A stretch of DNA of 64,000 nt. Origin: Flavonifractor sp. An10. GTDB lineage: Bacteria > Bacillota > Clostridia > Oscillospirales > Oscillospiraceae. Under the pieces are notes generated by a model, which saw nothing but the letters and a program-made list of their open reading frames with translations, was not told the origin of the DNA and did no database searches. The position numbers and the translations under genes are program-made. Where the stretch lies: positions 186,001 to 250,000 of the forward strand of contig NZ_NFMB01000006.1 in assembly GCF_002161215.1 (NCBI RefSeq). The letters are read 5' to 3'. Every line of letters begins with the position of its first letter. Within the stretch, counting starts at the first letter, position 1. Below, one piece after another: positions 9,650 to 17,335 of the stretch.

Positions 9650-10279
9650 ATGCCAGTGGAGACGCCAGCGCGGCGGAGGCGGCCGGCCCGCCGCCGGCGC
9701 AGCCCCATCCCCTGCCTGGCCGCTCTGGTGCTGGTGCTGCTGGCGGTGAAGTGGATCGACCCCTTCGCGCCCCGAACCATCCCCGTGCCGGACACGCCGG
9801 AGTGGGTCACGGTGGAGCTGCTCCCCCTCAACGAGTACTCCCGGCCGGGCACCCCTCTGGAAAAAGTCAACGGCATCGTGGTGCACTACGTGGGCAATCC
9901 GGGCACCACGGCGGAGCAGAACCACAGCTACTTCGAAAACCTGGCCCAGACCGGGGAGACCTACGCCAGCAGCCACTTCCTGGTGGGGCTGGACGGGGAG
10001 ATCATCCAGAACGTGCCCCTGGACGAGATCGCCTACTGCTCCAACGAGCGCAACGACGACACCATCTCCATCGAGTGCTGCCACCCCGACGACAGCGGGG
10101 CGTTTACCCAGGCCACCTATGACTCCCTGGTGCGGCTCACCCGGTGGCTCATGGAGGAGTACGGCCTGGAGACCGGCCAGGTGATCCGCCACTACGACGT
10201 GACGGGGAAGATCTGCCCCAAGTCCTTTGTGGAGCACCCGGAGGAGTGGGAGCAGTTCCTGGCGGATCTCTCTCAATAG
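9650..10279 (+). CDS. Membrane-anchored N-acetylmuramoyl-L-alanine amidase (Amidase_2/PGRP fold)
   Basis: The 209-aa protein has a basic N-terminus (RRRRPARRRRS), one membrane helix (about residues 22-37) and an extracellular amidase_2 domain that would cut the amide bond between MurNAc and the stem peptide. Likely zinc ligands are the His in VVHYVG (about 80) and the His in VIRHYDVTGKICP (about 185), with the Cys or Asp nearby. The ATG at 9650 follows AAAAGGGGGG by 9 bases; the ATG at 9626 has no site. It stands alone behind its own promoter. A role in sporulation or wall turnover is possible but not shown. Confidence 0.85.
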   Translation: MPVETPARRRRPARRRRSPIPCLAALVLVLLAVKWIDPFAPRTIPVPDTPEWVTVELLPLNEYSRPGTPLEKVNGIVVHYVGNPGTTAEQNHSYFENLAQTGETYASSHFLVGLDGEIIQNVPLDEIAYCSNERNDDTISIECCHPDDSGAFTQATYDSLVRLTRWLMEEYGLETGQVIRHYDVTGKICPKSFVEHPEEWEQFLADLSQ

Positions 10280-10345
10280 TCCGTTTTATAGGACGGCGCT
10301 TCTTTTATACTGTACTCACAACGAGACAGAAAGGAGCGCTGACCG

Positions 10346-10471
10346 ATGAATTACGAGATTCGTTACGTACGTGGACATGTGGAGGTTTACGACCAGGCAG
10401 GCCGGTTCCGGTTCTCCGCCGACTCCGAGCGGGAGGCGCTGGAGGAGCTGGAGCAGGACTCCGCCGCATAA
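10346..10471 (+). CDS. Small hypothetical protein, 41 aa
   Basis: This short gene encodes 41 residues starting MNYEIRYVRGHVEVYD and ending EALEELEQDSAA, with alternating charges that suggest a beta-hairpin followed by a helix. AAAGGAG lies 9 bases before the ATG and TATACT at about 10306 could be a -10 box. It is isolated between the amidase gene and a strong hairpin. I do not recognise a family; the good ribosome site and codon use make it likely to be real. Confidence 0.6.
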   Translation: MNYEIRYVRGHVEVYDQAGRFRFSADSEREALEELEQDSAA

Positions 10472-10482
10472 TTGAGAGCAAA

Positions 10483-10520
10483 ACAACGGGCGTCCGGCCA
10501 AGAGGCCGGACGCCCGTTGT
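10483..10520 (-). terminator. Strong hairpin terminator between convergent genes
   Basis: A perfect 17-bp stem (ACAACGGGCGTCCGGCC and its complement, loop AAGA) lies between the 41-aa gene and the radical SAM gene. On the minus strand it is followed by TTTTG, so it best serves the radical SAM gene; it can also stop the plus-strand transcript. Confidence 0.8.
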
Positions 10521-10530
10521 GATACGTGGT

Positions 10531-11148
10531 TCAGTCCGGGATGTACGCCCGGATGCGCAGGGTGACGCCCAGCTCCTCACAGAGCTTCCGGCACCGCTCC
10601 ACGTCCTCCGGGGTCTTGTCCTTGTCCACGATGGTCATCACCACGTGGGGGACGTACTCCCGGCACTTGCGTGCGAAGTCCAGCATGGCGTCCCACGCCT
10701 TCACCCCGTCCCGGGGCTTGGTGACGGCGCAGTACTCCTCCGGCGTGGAGCCGTTGAGGGAGATGGAGATGGTGTCAATGCGCCCGGCCAGCTCCGGCGT
10801 CACGTCCCGGCCCAGGAACAGGTTGGCGTGGCCGTTGGTGTTGATGCGCACCGGCGGCAGGTTGGGCACCCGCTTTTTCAGCTCGTCCACCAGCCACAGG
10901 ATGTCGTCGGTGCGGTACATGGGCTCGCCAAAGCCGCAGAACACCAGCTCCCGGTATTTGCTGTAGTCCCGGGAGAGCAGGTTGTCCAGGGCCTCCTGCC
11001 GGGTGGGCTCGTGCTCCAGCCACAGGTCGTCGGCGTAGATGGAGCCCTTGTGGCCGTTGTGCCGCAGGCAGAACACGCAGGCGCAGTCGCACCGGTTGGT
11101 CAGGTTCACGTAGAGCGCACCCTCATACTCATAGGAAATGGTCTCCAT
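10531..11148 (-). CDS. TatD-associated radical SAM protein
   Basis: The 205-aa protein has the radical SAM cysteine cluster in NRCDCACVFCLRHNG (C-x3-C-x2-C, about residues 19-26), which would bind a 4Fe-4S cluster and S-adenosylmethionine. FCGFGEPMYR and INTNGHANLFLG are typical of the compact radical SAM proteins encoded beside tatD in Clostridia. The upstream neighbour is indeed tatD. The reaction is unknown. AGGTAATCTGTC precedes the ATG. Confidence 0.85.
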   Translation of the reverse strand: METISYEYEGALYVNLTNRCDCACVFCLRHNGHKGSIYADDLWLEHEPTRQEALDNLLSRDYSKYRELVFCGFGEPMYRTDDILWLVDELKKRVPNLPPVRINTNGHANLFLGRDVTPELAGRIDTISISLNGSTPEEYCAVTKPRDGVKAWDAMLDFARKCREYVPHVVMTIVDKDKTPEDVERCRKLCEELGVTLRIRAYIPD

Positions 11149-11183
11149 GACAGATTACCTCCGTTTGATGATAAAATGTGGAC

Positions 11184-11213
11184 GGCGGGGGCAAGCCCCC
11201 GCCCTACAGGGCG
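11184..11213. repeat. TAGGG-palindrome repeat between tatD and the radical SAM gene
   Basis: GGCGGGGGCAAGCCCCCGCC is followed by CTACAG. This is the same layout (GC-rich palindrome plus TAGGG tag) as the repeats at 2640-2799 and 23.9-24.9 kb. It extends into the 3' end of tatD. Confidence 0.55.
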
Positions 11214-11974
11214 ATGCCGAAGAACTTCTTTCCGTTGGCCAGGGTGATCTCCTCCACCTCGTCCCGGGTCAGGCCCCTGAGCTGGGCCACCGTCTCGGCG
11301 GAGCGGGCGATCATGGTGGAGTCGCACCGCTGGCCCCGCCAGGGCTCGGGGGCCATGTAGGGGGCGTCGGTCTCCAGCATGAGCCGGTCCAGGGGCAGCC
11401 ACTTCAGGATCTCCGGGGCGCGGCGGGCGTTCTTGAAGGTGATGTTGCCGGTGAAGGAGAGCATCCAGCCCCTGTCCACCAGCACCTTGGCGTCCTCGAT
11501 GCTACCGGAGTAGCAGTGGAACACCCCCCGGGCGCTGGGGTGGGCCCGGACGATGTCCAGGCTGTCTTTATGGGCGTCCCGGTCGTGGACGATGGCGGGG
11601 AGATCCAGCTCCTCCGCCAGGGAGAGCTGGGCGTCGAACATGTCCCGGGAGAAGGCCCGCTCCTCGGGGGTCTTGACCCAGTAGTAGTCCAGGCCGATCT
11701 CCCCCACCGCCACCACCTTTTCGTGGGCGCACAGGGCCTTGATCTGGTCCACATGGGCCAGGGTCACCCCCTCCAGGTTCTCCGGGTGGTAGCCGGCGGC
11801 GGCATAGAGGAAGGGGTAGCGCTCCGCCAGGGCGATGGACTGCCGGGAGGACTCCAGATCGCAGCCGGGGCAGACCACCAGGGCCACCCCCCGCTCCGGC
11901 AGGGAGGACAGCAGCGCGTCCCGGTCGGCGTTGAAGGCGTCGTCGTAGTAATGGGCGTGGGTGTCGAAAATCAT
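11204..11974 (-). CDS. tatD: TatD family metal-dependent deoxyribonuclease
   Basis: The 256-aa TIM-barrel hydrolase starts MIFDTHAHYYDDAFNADRD with the metal-binding HAH. Further metal ligands are the Glu in VGEIGLDYYW (about residue 93), the His in IVHDRDAH (about 130), the His in FHCYSGS (about 155) and the Asp in LETDAPYMAPEP (about 205). These are the YcfH/TatD signatures of 3'-5' exonuclease or D-aminoacyl-tRNA deacylase-like proteins. Length matches the family. It lies upstream of its common radical SAM partner on the same strand. Confidence 0.93.
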   Translation of the reverse strand: MIFDTHAHYYDDAFNADRDALLSSLPERGVALVVCPGCDLESSRQSIALAERYPFLYAAAGYHPENLEGVTLAHVDQIKALCAHEKVVAVGEIGLDYYWVKTPEERAFSRDMFDAQLSLAEELDLPAIVHDRDAHKDSLDIVRAHPSARGVFHCYSGSIEDAKVLVDRGWMLSFTGNITFKNARRAPEILKWLPLDRLMLETDAPYMAPEPWRGQRCDSTMIARSAETVAQLRGLTRDEVEEITLANGKKFFGIAL

Positions 11975-12042
11975 AGCACAGACCTCGCAATTGGATGGTT
12001 CAAACTCTCCCCCTTATCATAGCGCGAAACGGGGGAAAATAC

Positions 12043-12077
12043 AAGGAGGCGGCGCGGGTTTTCCGCGCCGCCTCCTT
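12043..12077 (-). terminator. Terminator hairpin of the lost histidine kinase gene
   Basis: A perfect 15-bp stem (AAGGAGGCGGCGCGG and complement) lies just after the stop codon of the kinase remnant; on the minus strand it is followed by TTGTATTTTCC. It appears to be the original terminator of that gene. Confidence 0.7.
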
Positions 12078-12079
12078 GT

Positions 12080-12352
12080 CTAGGGTTCGGCCAGGGAGAG
12101 GGTGAGCGCCGCCCTGGCCCCCGTCCCCGTGTTGGAGAGGGCCAGTTCCCCGCCGTGGCGGGCCGCCACCTGCCGGGGTGAAGCGGGCGGCGTTGTCCAG
12201 CAGGTTGAGCACCGCCCGATCCACGTCCGCCCGGCACAGGGGGCAGGGCTGGGAGGCGGGGCAGTCCAGGATGAAGTCCAATCCCCTGGGGGAGCACAGA
12301 TCCCGGCCGGCGGCCGTTAGCTCCACGCTCTGCCAGAGGGATAGCCCATCGC
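12080..12352 (-). pseudogene. Remnant of a sensor histidine kinase (C-terminal ATPase part)
   Basis: Reading the minus strand, one frame gives DGLSLWQSVELTAAG, then AVLNLLDNAARFTPAGG, which is the N box of a histidine kinase ATPase domain. The frame then shifts, and the other frame gives VAARHGGELALSNTGTG followed by TLSLAEP and a stop, the usual kinase C-terminus. The D-x-G-x-G and other nucleotide-binding boxes that should lie between are missing, so an internal deletion of about 60 codons joined the two parts. The upstream half is also gone where the arsenic cassette begins. The gene cannot be functional. Confidence 0.75.
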
Positions 12353-12369
12353 TGCCTGATTATTGCCGC

Positions 12370-12420
12370 TTGACAAAACAACGCTTTCTGCATATACTGA
12401 TCATATCAAAACAATTTGAT
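12370..12420 (+). promoter_or_regulatory. ars promoter and ArsR operator
   Basis: TTGACA at 12370-12375 and TATACT at 12393-12398 are spaced by exactly 17 bases. The inverted repeat ATCAAAACAATTTGAT at 12405-12420 lies just downstream and matches the ATCAA-N-TTGAT style of ArsR/SmtB operators. Binding of ArsR here would block the promoter until arsenite or antimonite is present. Confidence 0.8.
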
Positions 12421-12433
12421 GTGAGGCAAAAAC

Positions 12434-12748
12434 ATGAGGACAGTATATCAGGAACAAGCAAAAGTATTTAAAGCGCTCTGCGACCCTAAGCGGCTTGCAA
12501 TTCTGGAACAGTTAAGGAGCGGTGAAAAGTGTGCTTGTGTCCTGCAAGAGCCGTTGGATTTAACGCAGTCCGGCCTTTCCTACCACATGAAAATCCTCTG
12601 TGATTCCGGCATCGTCGTCAGTCGTCAAGAGGGCAAATGGACGCACTACCGACTGAGTTCTTCAGGCAGGGACTATGCAATAGAACTGCTGAAAAAATTG
12701 ACAACTCCAGATGTAGAACAAGAGAGTACCTGTCCCCGTTGTGGATAG
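12434..12748 (+). CDS. arsR: ArsR family arsenic-responsive repressor
   Basis: The 104-aa winged-helix repressor contains the arsenite-binding EKCACVLQE (CxC, about residues 33-35) in the position used by type-1 ArsR proteins, and the recognition helix LTQSGLSYHMKIL. It ends with extra cysteines, STCPRCG, a possible additional metal site. It is the first gene of the arsenic cassette and is separated from the permease gene by its own terminator and a second operator. GC content is much lower than in the surrounding chromosome. Confidence 0.93.
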   Translation: MRTVYQEQAKVFKALCDPKRLAILEQLRSGEKCACVLQEPLDLTQSGLSYHMKILCDSGIVVSRQEGKWTHYRLSSSGRDYAIELLKKLTTPDVEQESTCPRCG

Positions 12749-12776
12749 AAACGCCATCTAATTTAGATGGCGTTTC
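12749..12776 (+). terminator. Hairpin between arsR and the permease gene
   Basis: AAACGCCATCTAA pairs with TTTAGATGGCGTTT directly after the arsR stop. It probably lowers read-through into the efflux genes. Confidence 0.75.
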
Positions 12777-12790
12777 CTTCGGCACAATAC

Positions 12791-12806
12791 ATCAAAAAGT
12801 TTTGAT
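12791..12806 (+). promoter_or_regulatory. Second ArsR operator
   Basis: ATCAAAAAGTTTTGAT is a perfect 16-bp palindrome 34 bases before the permease start. It shares its half-site with the operator upstream of arsR, so the efflux genes are probably controlled separately by the same repressor. Confidence 0.7.
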
Positions 12807-12840
12807 ATGTTGTCCATGAAATAGAAAGTGAGGTTTTTGT

Positions 12841-13842
12841 ATGGGCGTATGGGACTTTATTCAAGATCAGGTGCTTGGCATGAAATGGCTGAACGAACTT
12901 CTCGGCGTAGGGCTGTCGGCACTGGGCTTGGATGTAAATGGGCGCGTTGGCGGCAGCGTCCAGTTTTTTATCTACGATGTCTTGAAAATCACGGTGCTGC
13001 TCTGCATATTGATTTTTGCAATCTCCTATATTCAAAGTTATTTTCCGTCAGAGCGAAGTAAGCGCATTTTAGGTTGTTTTCATGGGATCTGGGCGAACAT
13101 CATCTCCGCTCTGCTGGGAACAGTGACCCCCTTTTGCTCCTGTTCCTCTATCCCGCTGTTCATCGGTTTTACCAGTGCGGGACTTCCCTTGGGTGTGACG
13201 TTCTCCTTTTTGATTTCATCACCGATGGTCGATTTAGGAAGTCTTGTCTTGTTAATGAGCATTTTCGGTGCAAAAGTGGCGATCGTCTATGTGATCCTTG
13301 GGCTTGTGATCGCGGTGATCGGCGGCACCATGATCGAGAAACTGCATATGGAAAAGTACGTTGAAAGTTTTGTGCTTTCGGCTGGCAGCGTTGATATTGA
13401 GTCTCCTGACCTGACGATCCGGGAAAGGCTCACCTATGCAAAGGAACAAATGCTTGGCACCTTCAAGAAAGTGTTCCCCTATATTCTGGTTGGTGTCGGG
13501 ATCGGTGCGCTGATCCACAACTGGATACCGGAAAGTTGGATCGAAACCGTACTTGGCAGCAACAATCCTTTTGGCGTGATCCTCGCTACAATCGTTGGGA
13601 TCCCCATGTACGCAGATATTTTTGGCACCATTCCTGTTGCAGAGGCTTTACTTTCTAAGGGGGCACAACTGGGGACAGTTCTTTCCTTTATGATGGCGGT
13701 TACTACCTTGTCCCTGCCGTCCCTTATCATGCTCCGCAAGGCTGTGAAACCCAAACTGCTGGCGCTGTTCATTGGCGTTTGTGCGGTTGGCATTATTTTG
13801 GTCGGCTATCTGTTCAATGCGTTTCAATTCATTTTGATTTAA
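12841..13842 (+). CDS. arsP: ArsP-type arsenical efflux permease
   Basis: The 333-aa protein has about eight membrane helices and belongs to the COG0701 permease family. The motif TPFCSCSSIPLF (about residues 96-107) is the hallmark of ArsP, which exports trivalent organoarsenicals and perhaps arsenite. A second conserved half has NPFGVILATIVGIPMYADIF. GTGAGGTTTTT precedes the ATG. Its place between arsR and a redox protein/arsC supports arsenic export; other members of this family move other metals, so substrate is inferred. Confidence 0.88.
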   Translation: MGVWDFIQDQVLGMKWLNELLGVGLSALGLDVNGRVGGSVQFFIYDVLKITVLLCILIFAISYIQSYFPSERSKRILGCFHGIWANIISALLGTVTPFCSCSSIPLFIGFTSAGLPLGVTFSFLISSPMVDLGSLVLLMSIFGAKVAIVYVILGLVIAVIGGTMIEKLHMEKYVESFVLSAGSVDIESPDLTIRERLTYAKEQMLGTFKKVFPYILVGVGIGALIHNWIPESWIETVLGSNNPFGVILATIVGIPMYADIFGTIPVAEALLSKGAQLGTVLSFMMAVTTLSLPSLIMLRKAVKPKLLALFIGVCAVGIILVGYLFNAFQFILI

Positions 13843-13861
13843 TTTAAGGAGGTCATTCACA

Positions 13862-14203
13862 ATGGGATTGTTTGGTAAGAAGAAAGAGGAAAAAAGTTGT
13901 TGCTGTGGCGATAGTTGCACACCTGAAAAGATGGCGCAGGCAGAAGCCGCAAAAACAACTGCCGGGGTCAAAGTGCTGGGGTCTGGCTGTGCGAAGTGCC
14001 ATGCGTTGGAAGATGCCACCAAAGCGGCGCTCGCGGAACTGAATATGGACACGACCATAGACCATGTAACAGACTTCTCGCAGATCGCCGCCTTTGGCGT
14101 GATGACCACCCCTGCCCTTGTGGTAGATGGCAAGGTCGTGTCCTATGGCAAGGTTTTGAAAAAAGATGAGGTAAAAGCCCTCATTCAGAAGGTCAGGGGA
14201 TGA
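13862..14203 (+). CDS. Thioredoxin-like redox protein with a cysteine-rich N-terminus
   Basis: The 113-aa protein has a C-terminal thioredoxin_3 fold with the active site GSGCAKCHAL (about residues 40-49) and MTTPALVVDGKVVSYGKV with the cis-proline. The N-terminus has a cysteine cluster, KSCCCGDSC, that could bind arsenite or another metal. The position between the permease and arsC suggests that it supplies electrons to ArsC or passes metal to the permease; this is inferred. AAGGAGGTC precedes the ATG. Confidence 0.85.
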   Translation: MGLFGKKKEEKSCCCGDSCTPEKMAQAEAAKTTAGVKVLGSGCAKCHALEDATKAALAELNMDTTIDHVTDFSQIAAFGVMTTPALVVDGKVVSYGKVLKKDEVKALIQKVRG

Positions 14204-14206
14204 CGT

Positions 14207-14650
14207 ATGGGTCAAAAACCCAAGGTGGCGTTTATCTGCGTCCACAATTCCTGCCGGAGCCAGATCGCCGAGGCACTCGGAAAGTATCTGGCCTCCGATG
14301 TATTTGAAAGTTACTCCGCTGGCACAGAGACTGTGCCGCAGATCAACCAGGACGCAGTTCGGCTGATAAAACAACTCTATGGTATTGACATGGAGCAGAC
14401 GCAATATAGCAAATTGCTGAACGAACTTCCGCCCGTAGACATTGTCATAACGATGGGGTGCAATGTGGCCTGCCCCTATCTGCCCTGCAAGCACCGGGAG
14501 GATTGGGGGCTTGACGATCCGAGCGGTTCCGGGGATGCGGCATTTATACAGACAATCAAACAAATTTATAACAATGTATTAAATCTCAAGAACCGCTTGC
14601 AAATGGGTGATAAGGGTATAGAACGACATCACACCTCAGAGGAACTGTAA
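14207..14650 (+). CDS. arsC: Arsenate reductase, low-molecular-weight phosphatase type
   Basis: The 147-aa protein reduces arsenate to arsenite. The P-loop CVHNSCRS (about residues 11-18) has the catalytic Cys and Arg of the thioredoxin-coupled ArsC class, and DIVITMGCNVACPYLPCK supplies the two further redox cysteines. LDDPSGSGD is the conserved acid loop. It starts 3 bases after the thioredoxin-like gene and ends the cassette. Confidence 0.95.
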   Translation: MGQKPKVAFICVHNSCRSQIAEALGKYLASDVFESYSAGTETVPQINQDAVRLIKQLYGIDMEQTQYSKLLNELPPVDIVITMGCNVACPYLPCKHREDWGLDDPSGSGDAAFIQTIKQIYNNVLNLKNRLQMGDKGIERHHTSEEL

Positions 14651-14670
14651 GCGGACTTGGAATGAGTAGA

Positions 14671-14711
14671 GGAACAGCCCCCCGGAAATCATCCGGGGGG
14701 CTGTTCCTTTT
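14671..14711 (+). terminator. Terminator closing the ars cassette
   Basis: A 16-bp stem (GGAACAGCCCCCCGGA with its complement) is followed by TTTTC. It lies between arsC and the convergent crcB gene and may act in both directions. Confidence 0.88.
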
Positions 14712-14719
14712 CTCTAATC

Positions 14720-15082
14720 CTAGACCGGGGCCAGCGACCGAACCAGGGTGCGGCCCAGCACCACGCCGGCCAGGCACAGGGCCACGCTGGCCAGCACATA
14801 GCCGCCGCCTTTCAGCCACTGCCCGCGCTCCAGCAGGCCCACTGCCTCCAGCGAGAAGGTGGAAAAGGTGGTGAAGCCGCCGCACACGCCGGTTTTGAGG
14901 AAGAGCACGGCGGGGGCGGGGAGGGCGGAGCGCTCCGCCAGGGCGGCAATGGCCCCGATGGCCGCCGCCCCCAGGAAGTTGGTGAGCAGGGTGGCGAAGG
15001 GAAAGGCGGCGGGAAAGGGGGCCAGGCTCAGCAGCCACCGCCCCGCGGCCCCCAGGGCCACCAGCAGAAGGTTGGTCAGCAC
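14720..15082 (-). CDS. crcB: Fluoride ion exporter CrcB/Fluc
   Basis: The 120-aa protein has four membrane helices. GAAGRW near the N-terminus, TLLTNFLGA and GGFTTFSTFSLE are the family signatures of this dual-topology fluoride channel. The GTG start overlaps the stop of the upstream DUF4177-like gene (GTGCTGA), which implies translational coupling. Only one crc gene is present here, so a homodimer is expected, unless a partner lies elsewhere. Confidence 0.92.
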   Translation of the reverse strand: MLTNLLLVALGAAGRWLLSLAPFPAAFPFATLLTNFLGAAAIGAIAALAERSALPAPAVLFLKTGVCGGFTTFSTFSLEAVGLLERGQWLKGGGYVLASVALCLAGVVLGRTLVRSLAPV

Positions 15083-15279
15083 GGCTCGTCCGCTTCCTCC
15101 CGCTCAAAGATCAGATCCAGCCACTGGGGAATGCCAGATCCCATATACTCCATGGGCACATATCCCACATAGCGCCAGCCGTCCCGGGCCCGGGCGTCGA
15201 TGACCTCCCGGTGCCGGCAGTCGCTGTTGTCAAACATAAAGCCGCTTATTTTGATGGACTCGTACTCGTAGCGGTACAC
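15076..15279 (-). CDS. Small DUF4177-like protein
   Basis: The 67-aa protein starts MYRYEYESIKISGF, has DARARDGWRYVGYVP, and ends LIFEREEADEPC. This is the layout of DUF4177, a small beta-rich domain of unknown function. It is translationally coupled to crcB and begins 10 bases after metG, so it belongs to the metG-crcB transcription unit. Confidence 0.75.
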   Translation of the reverse strand: MYRYEYESIKISGFMFDNSDCRHREVIDARARDGWRYVGYVPMEYMGSGIPQWLDLIFEREEADEPC

Positions 15280-15289
15280 GGCTGTCTCC

Positions 15290-17335
15290 TCAGCACAGGC
15301 CGTAGCCGGCGGGCACCTTGTCGTCCAGCATGATCAGATGGAGCTTCTCGGAGCCGTCGGGCTCCTCCTTCACGGCGGAGATGAGCATGCCGTTGGACTC
15401 CAGGCCCATCATCTTGCGGGGGGCCAGGTTGGTGCAGGCCACCACGGTCTTGCCCACCAGCTCCTCGGGCTCATAGTACTCGTGGATGCCGGAGAGGATC
15501 TGCCGGGGCTTGCCCTCGCCGCAGTCCAGGGTGAAGCAGAGCAGCTTCTTGCTCTTCTTCACCGCCTCGCAGGCCAGGATCTTGGCGGTGACAAAGTGAA
15601 CCTTGTTGAAGTCGTCGATGGTGATATACTCGGGGGCCTTCTCCTCCGCGGCGGGGGCGGCGGCCTGGGCGTGCAGCTCCTCCAATGCTTTCAGCTCCTT
15701 TTCCATGTCGATGCGGGGGAACAGGTTCTCCCCCTTGCTCACGGGCGCGCCGGTGGGGAGCAGGCCCCACTGCCCGGCGGCCTCCCAGGTGCGCAGGCCC
15801 TCCTCCGCGCCGATCTGGGCAAAAATCTTCTCACAGGTGGCGGGCATGAAGGGGGTGAGCAGCACCGCCGAGATGCGCACGCACTCCAGCAGGTTGTAGA
15901 GCACGTGGGCCAGCCGGGGCTTGTTGACCTCGTCCTTGGCCAGCAGCCAGGGCTTGTTCTCGTCGATATACTTGTTGGCCCGGCCGATGAGCTTGAACAC
16001 CTCCGCCAGGGCGTTCTGGAAGGCGTACTGCTCCATGGCGTCCTCATAGGCGTCCCGCAGGCCGGCGGCCAGGGCCACCAGCTCCGCGTCGTACTTCCGG
16101 GGGTCGTCCTCCGGGAAGTTCAGGACCATGCCAAAGGTGCCCTTGGCCTGGGTCACCATGCCGGCCAGGTCGCGCTCGTCCTCGGTGGCGCCGCTGTCCT
16201 CCGGCAGGTGGGGCCCGAAGTACTTGCCCACCATGGCGGTGGTGCGGCTCACCAGGTTGCCCAGGTCGTTGGCCAGGTCGGTGTTGATGGTCTGGATCAG
16301 CAGCTCGTTGGAGAAGTTGCCGTCGGTGCCGAAGGGGAAGGTGCGCAGCAGGAAGAAGCGCAGGGCGTCCACGCCGAAGCGCCCGGCCAGCACGTAGGGA
16401 TCCACCACGTTGCCCTTGGACTTGCTCATCTTGCCGCCGTCCAGCAGGAGCCAGCCGTGGCCGAACACCTTCTTGGGCAGAGGCAGGCCCAGGCTCATGC
16501 AGAAGGCGGGCCAGATGATGGAGTGGAACCGGACGATCTCCTTGCCCACAAAGTGGACGTCGGCGGGCCAGTACTTGTCGTAGTCATGATACTTGTCGTT
16601 CATGAAGCCCAGGGCGGTCATGTAGTTGAACAGGGCGTCCACCCACACGTACACCACGTGGCCGGGGTCGAAGTCCACCGGCACGCCCCAGGTGAAGGAG
16701 GTGCGGGAGACGCACAGATCCTCCAGGCCGGGCTTGATGAAGTTGTTCACCATCTCGTTGACCCGGCTGCGGGGCTCCAGGAAGTCGGTGTTCTCCAGCA
16801 GATCCTGGATTTTATCGGCGTACTTGGACAGGCGGAAGAAGTAGGCCTCCTCCTCCGCGTCCACCACCGGGCGGCCGCAGTCGGGGCAGCAGCCGTCCTT
16901 GAGCTGGGACTCCGTCCAGAAGGACTCGCAGGGCTTGCAGTACTTGCCCACATACTTGCCCTTGTAGATGTCGCCGTTGTCGTACATGGCCTTGAAGATC
17001 TTCTGGATGGCGGAGACATGGTAGTCGTCGGTGGTGCGGATGAACCGGTCGTTGGAGATGTTCATCAGCTTCCACAGATCCTTGACCCCCTGGGGGCCCT
17101 CCACGATGCGGTCTACAAACTCCTTGGGGGAGACGCCGGCCTCCCTGGCCTTGTCCTCGATCTTCTGGCCGTGCTCGTCGGTGCCGGTGAGGAACATCAC
17201 GTCATAGCCGGTGAGGCGCTTGTACCGGGCCATGGCGTCGGTGGCCACGGTGCAGTAGGTGTGGCCGATGTGCAGCTTGTCCGAGGGGTAGTAGATGGGG
17301 GTGGTGATATAAAAGGTCTTTTTCTCAGGGTTCAT
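15290..17335 (-). CDS. metG: Methionyl-tRNA synthetase
   Basis: The 681-aa enzyme charges tRNA-Met. YITTPIYYPSDKLHIGHTYC holds the HIGH motif (about residues 22-25). Zinc-binding cysteines are in YCKPCESFW and CCPDCGRPV. The KMSKS motif is in GGKMSKSKGNVVDPY near 305. A C-terminal EMAP-type tRNA-binding domain starts around YITIDDFNKVHFVTAK (about 575). The ATG at 17335 follows GGAGGG; the open frame upstream overlaps the previous gene and is rejected. It overlaps that gene's end by 11 bases. Confidence 0.96.
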   Translation of the reverse strand: MNPEKKTFYITTPIYYPSDKLHIGHTYCTVATDAMARYKRLTGYDVMFLTGTDEHGQKIEDKAREAGVSPKEFVDRIVEGPQGVKDLWKLMNISNDRFIRTTDDYHVSAIQKIFKAMYDNGDIYKGKYVGKYCKPCESFWTESQLKDGCCPDCGRPVVDAEEEAYFFRLSKYADKIQDLLENTDFLEPRSRVNEMVNNFIKPGLEDLCVSRTSFTWGVPVDFDPGHVVYVWVDALFNYMTALGFMNDKYHDYDKYWPADVHFVGKEIVRFHSIIWPAFCMSLGLPLPKKVFGHGWLLLDGGKMSKSKGNVVDPYVLAGRFGVDALRFFLLRTFPFGTDGNFSNELLIQTINTDLANDLGNLVSRTTAMVGKYFGPHLPEDSGATEDERDLAGMVTQAKGTFGMVLNFPEDDPRKYDAELVALAAGLRDAYEDAMEQYAFQNALAEVFKLIGRANKYIDENKPWLLAKDEVNKPRLAHVLYNLLECVRISAVLLTPFMPATCEKIFAQIGAEEGLRTWEAAGQWGLLPTGAPVSKGENLFPRIDMEKELKALEELHAQAAAPAAEEKAPEYITIDDFNKVHFVTAKILACEAVKKSKKLLCFTLDCGEGKPRQILSGIHEYYEPEELVGKTVVACTNLAPRKMMGLESNGMLISAVKEEPDGSEKLHLIMLDDKVPAGYGLC

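Noticed and set aside
14720-15300. Fluoride riboswitch before crcB
   Set aside because: crcB overlaps the upstream gene and is part of the metG unit, leaving no leader space for a riboswitch.
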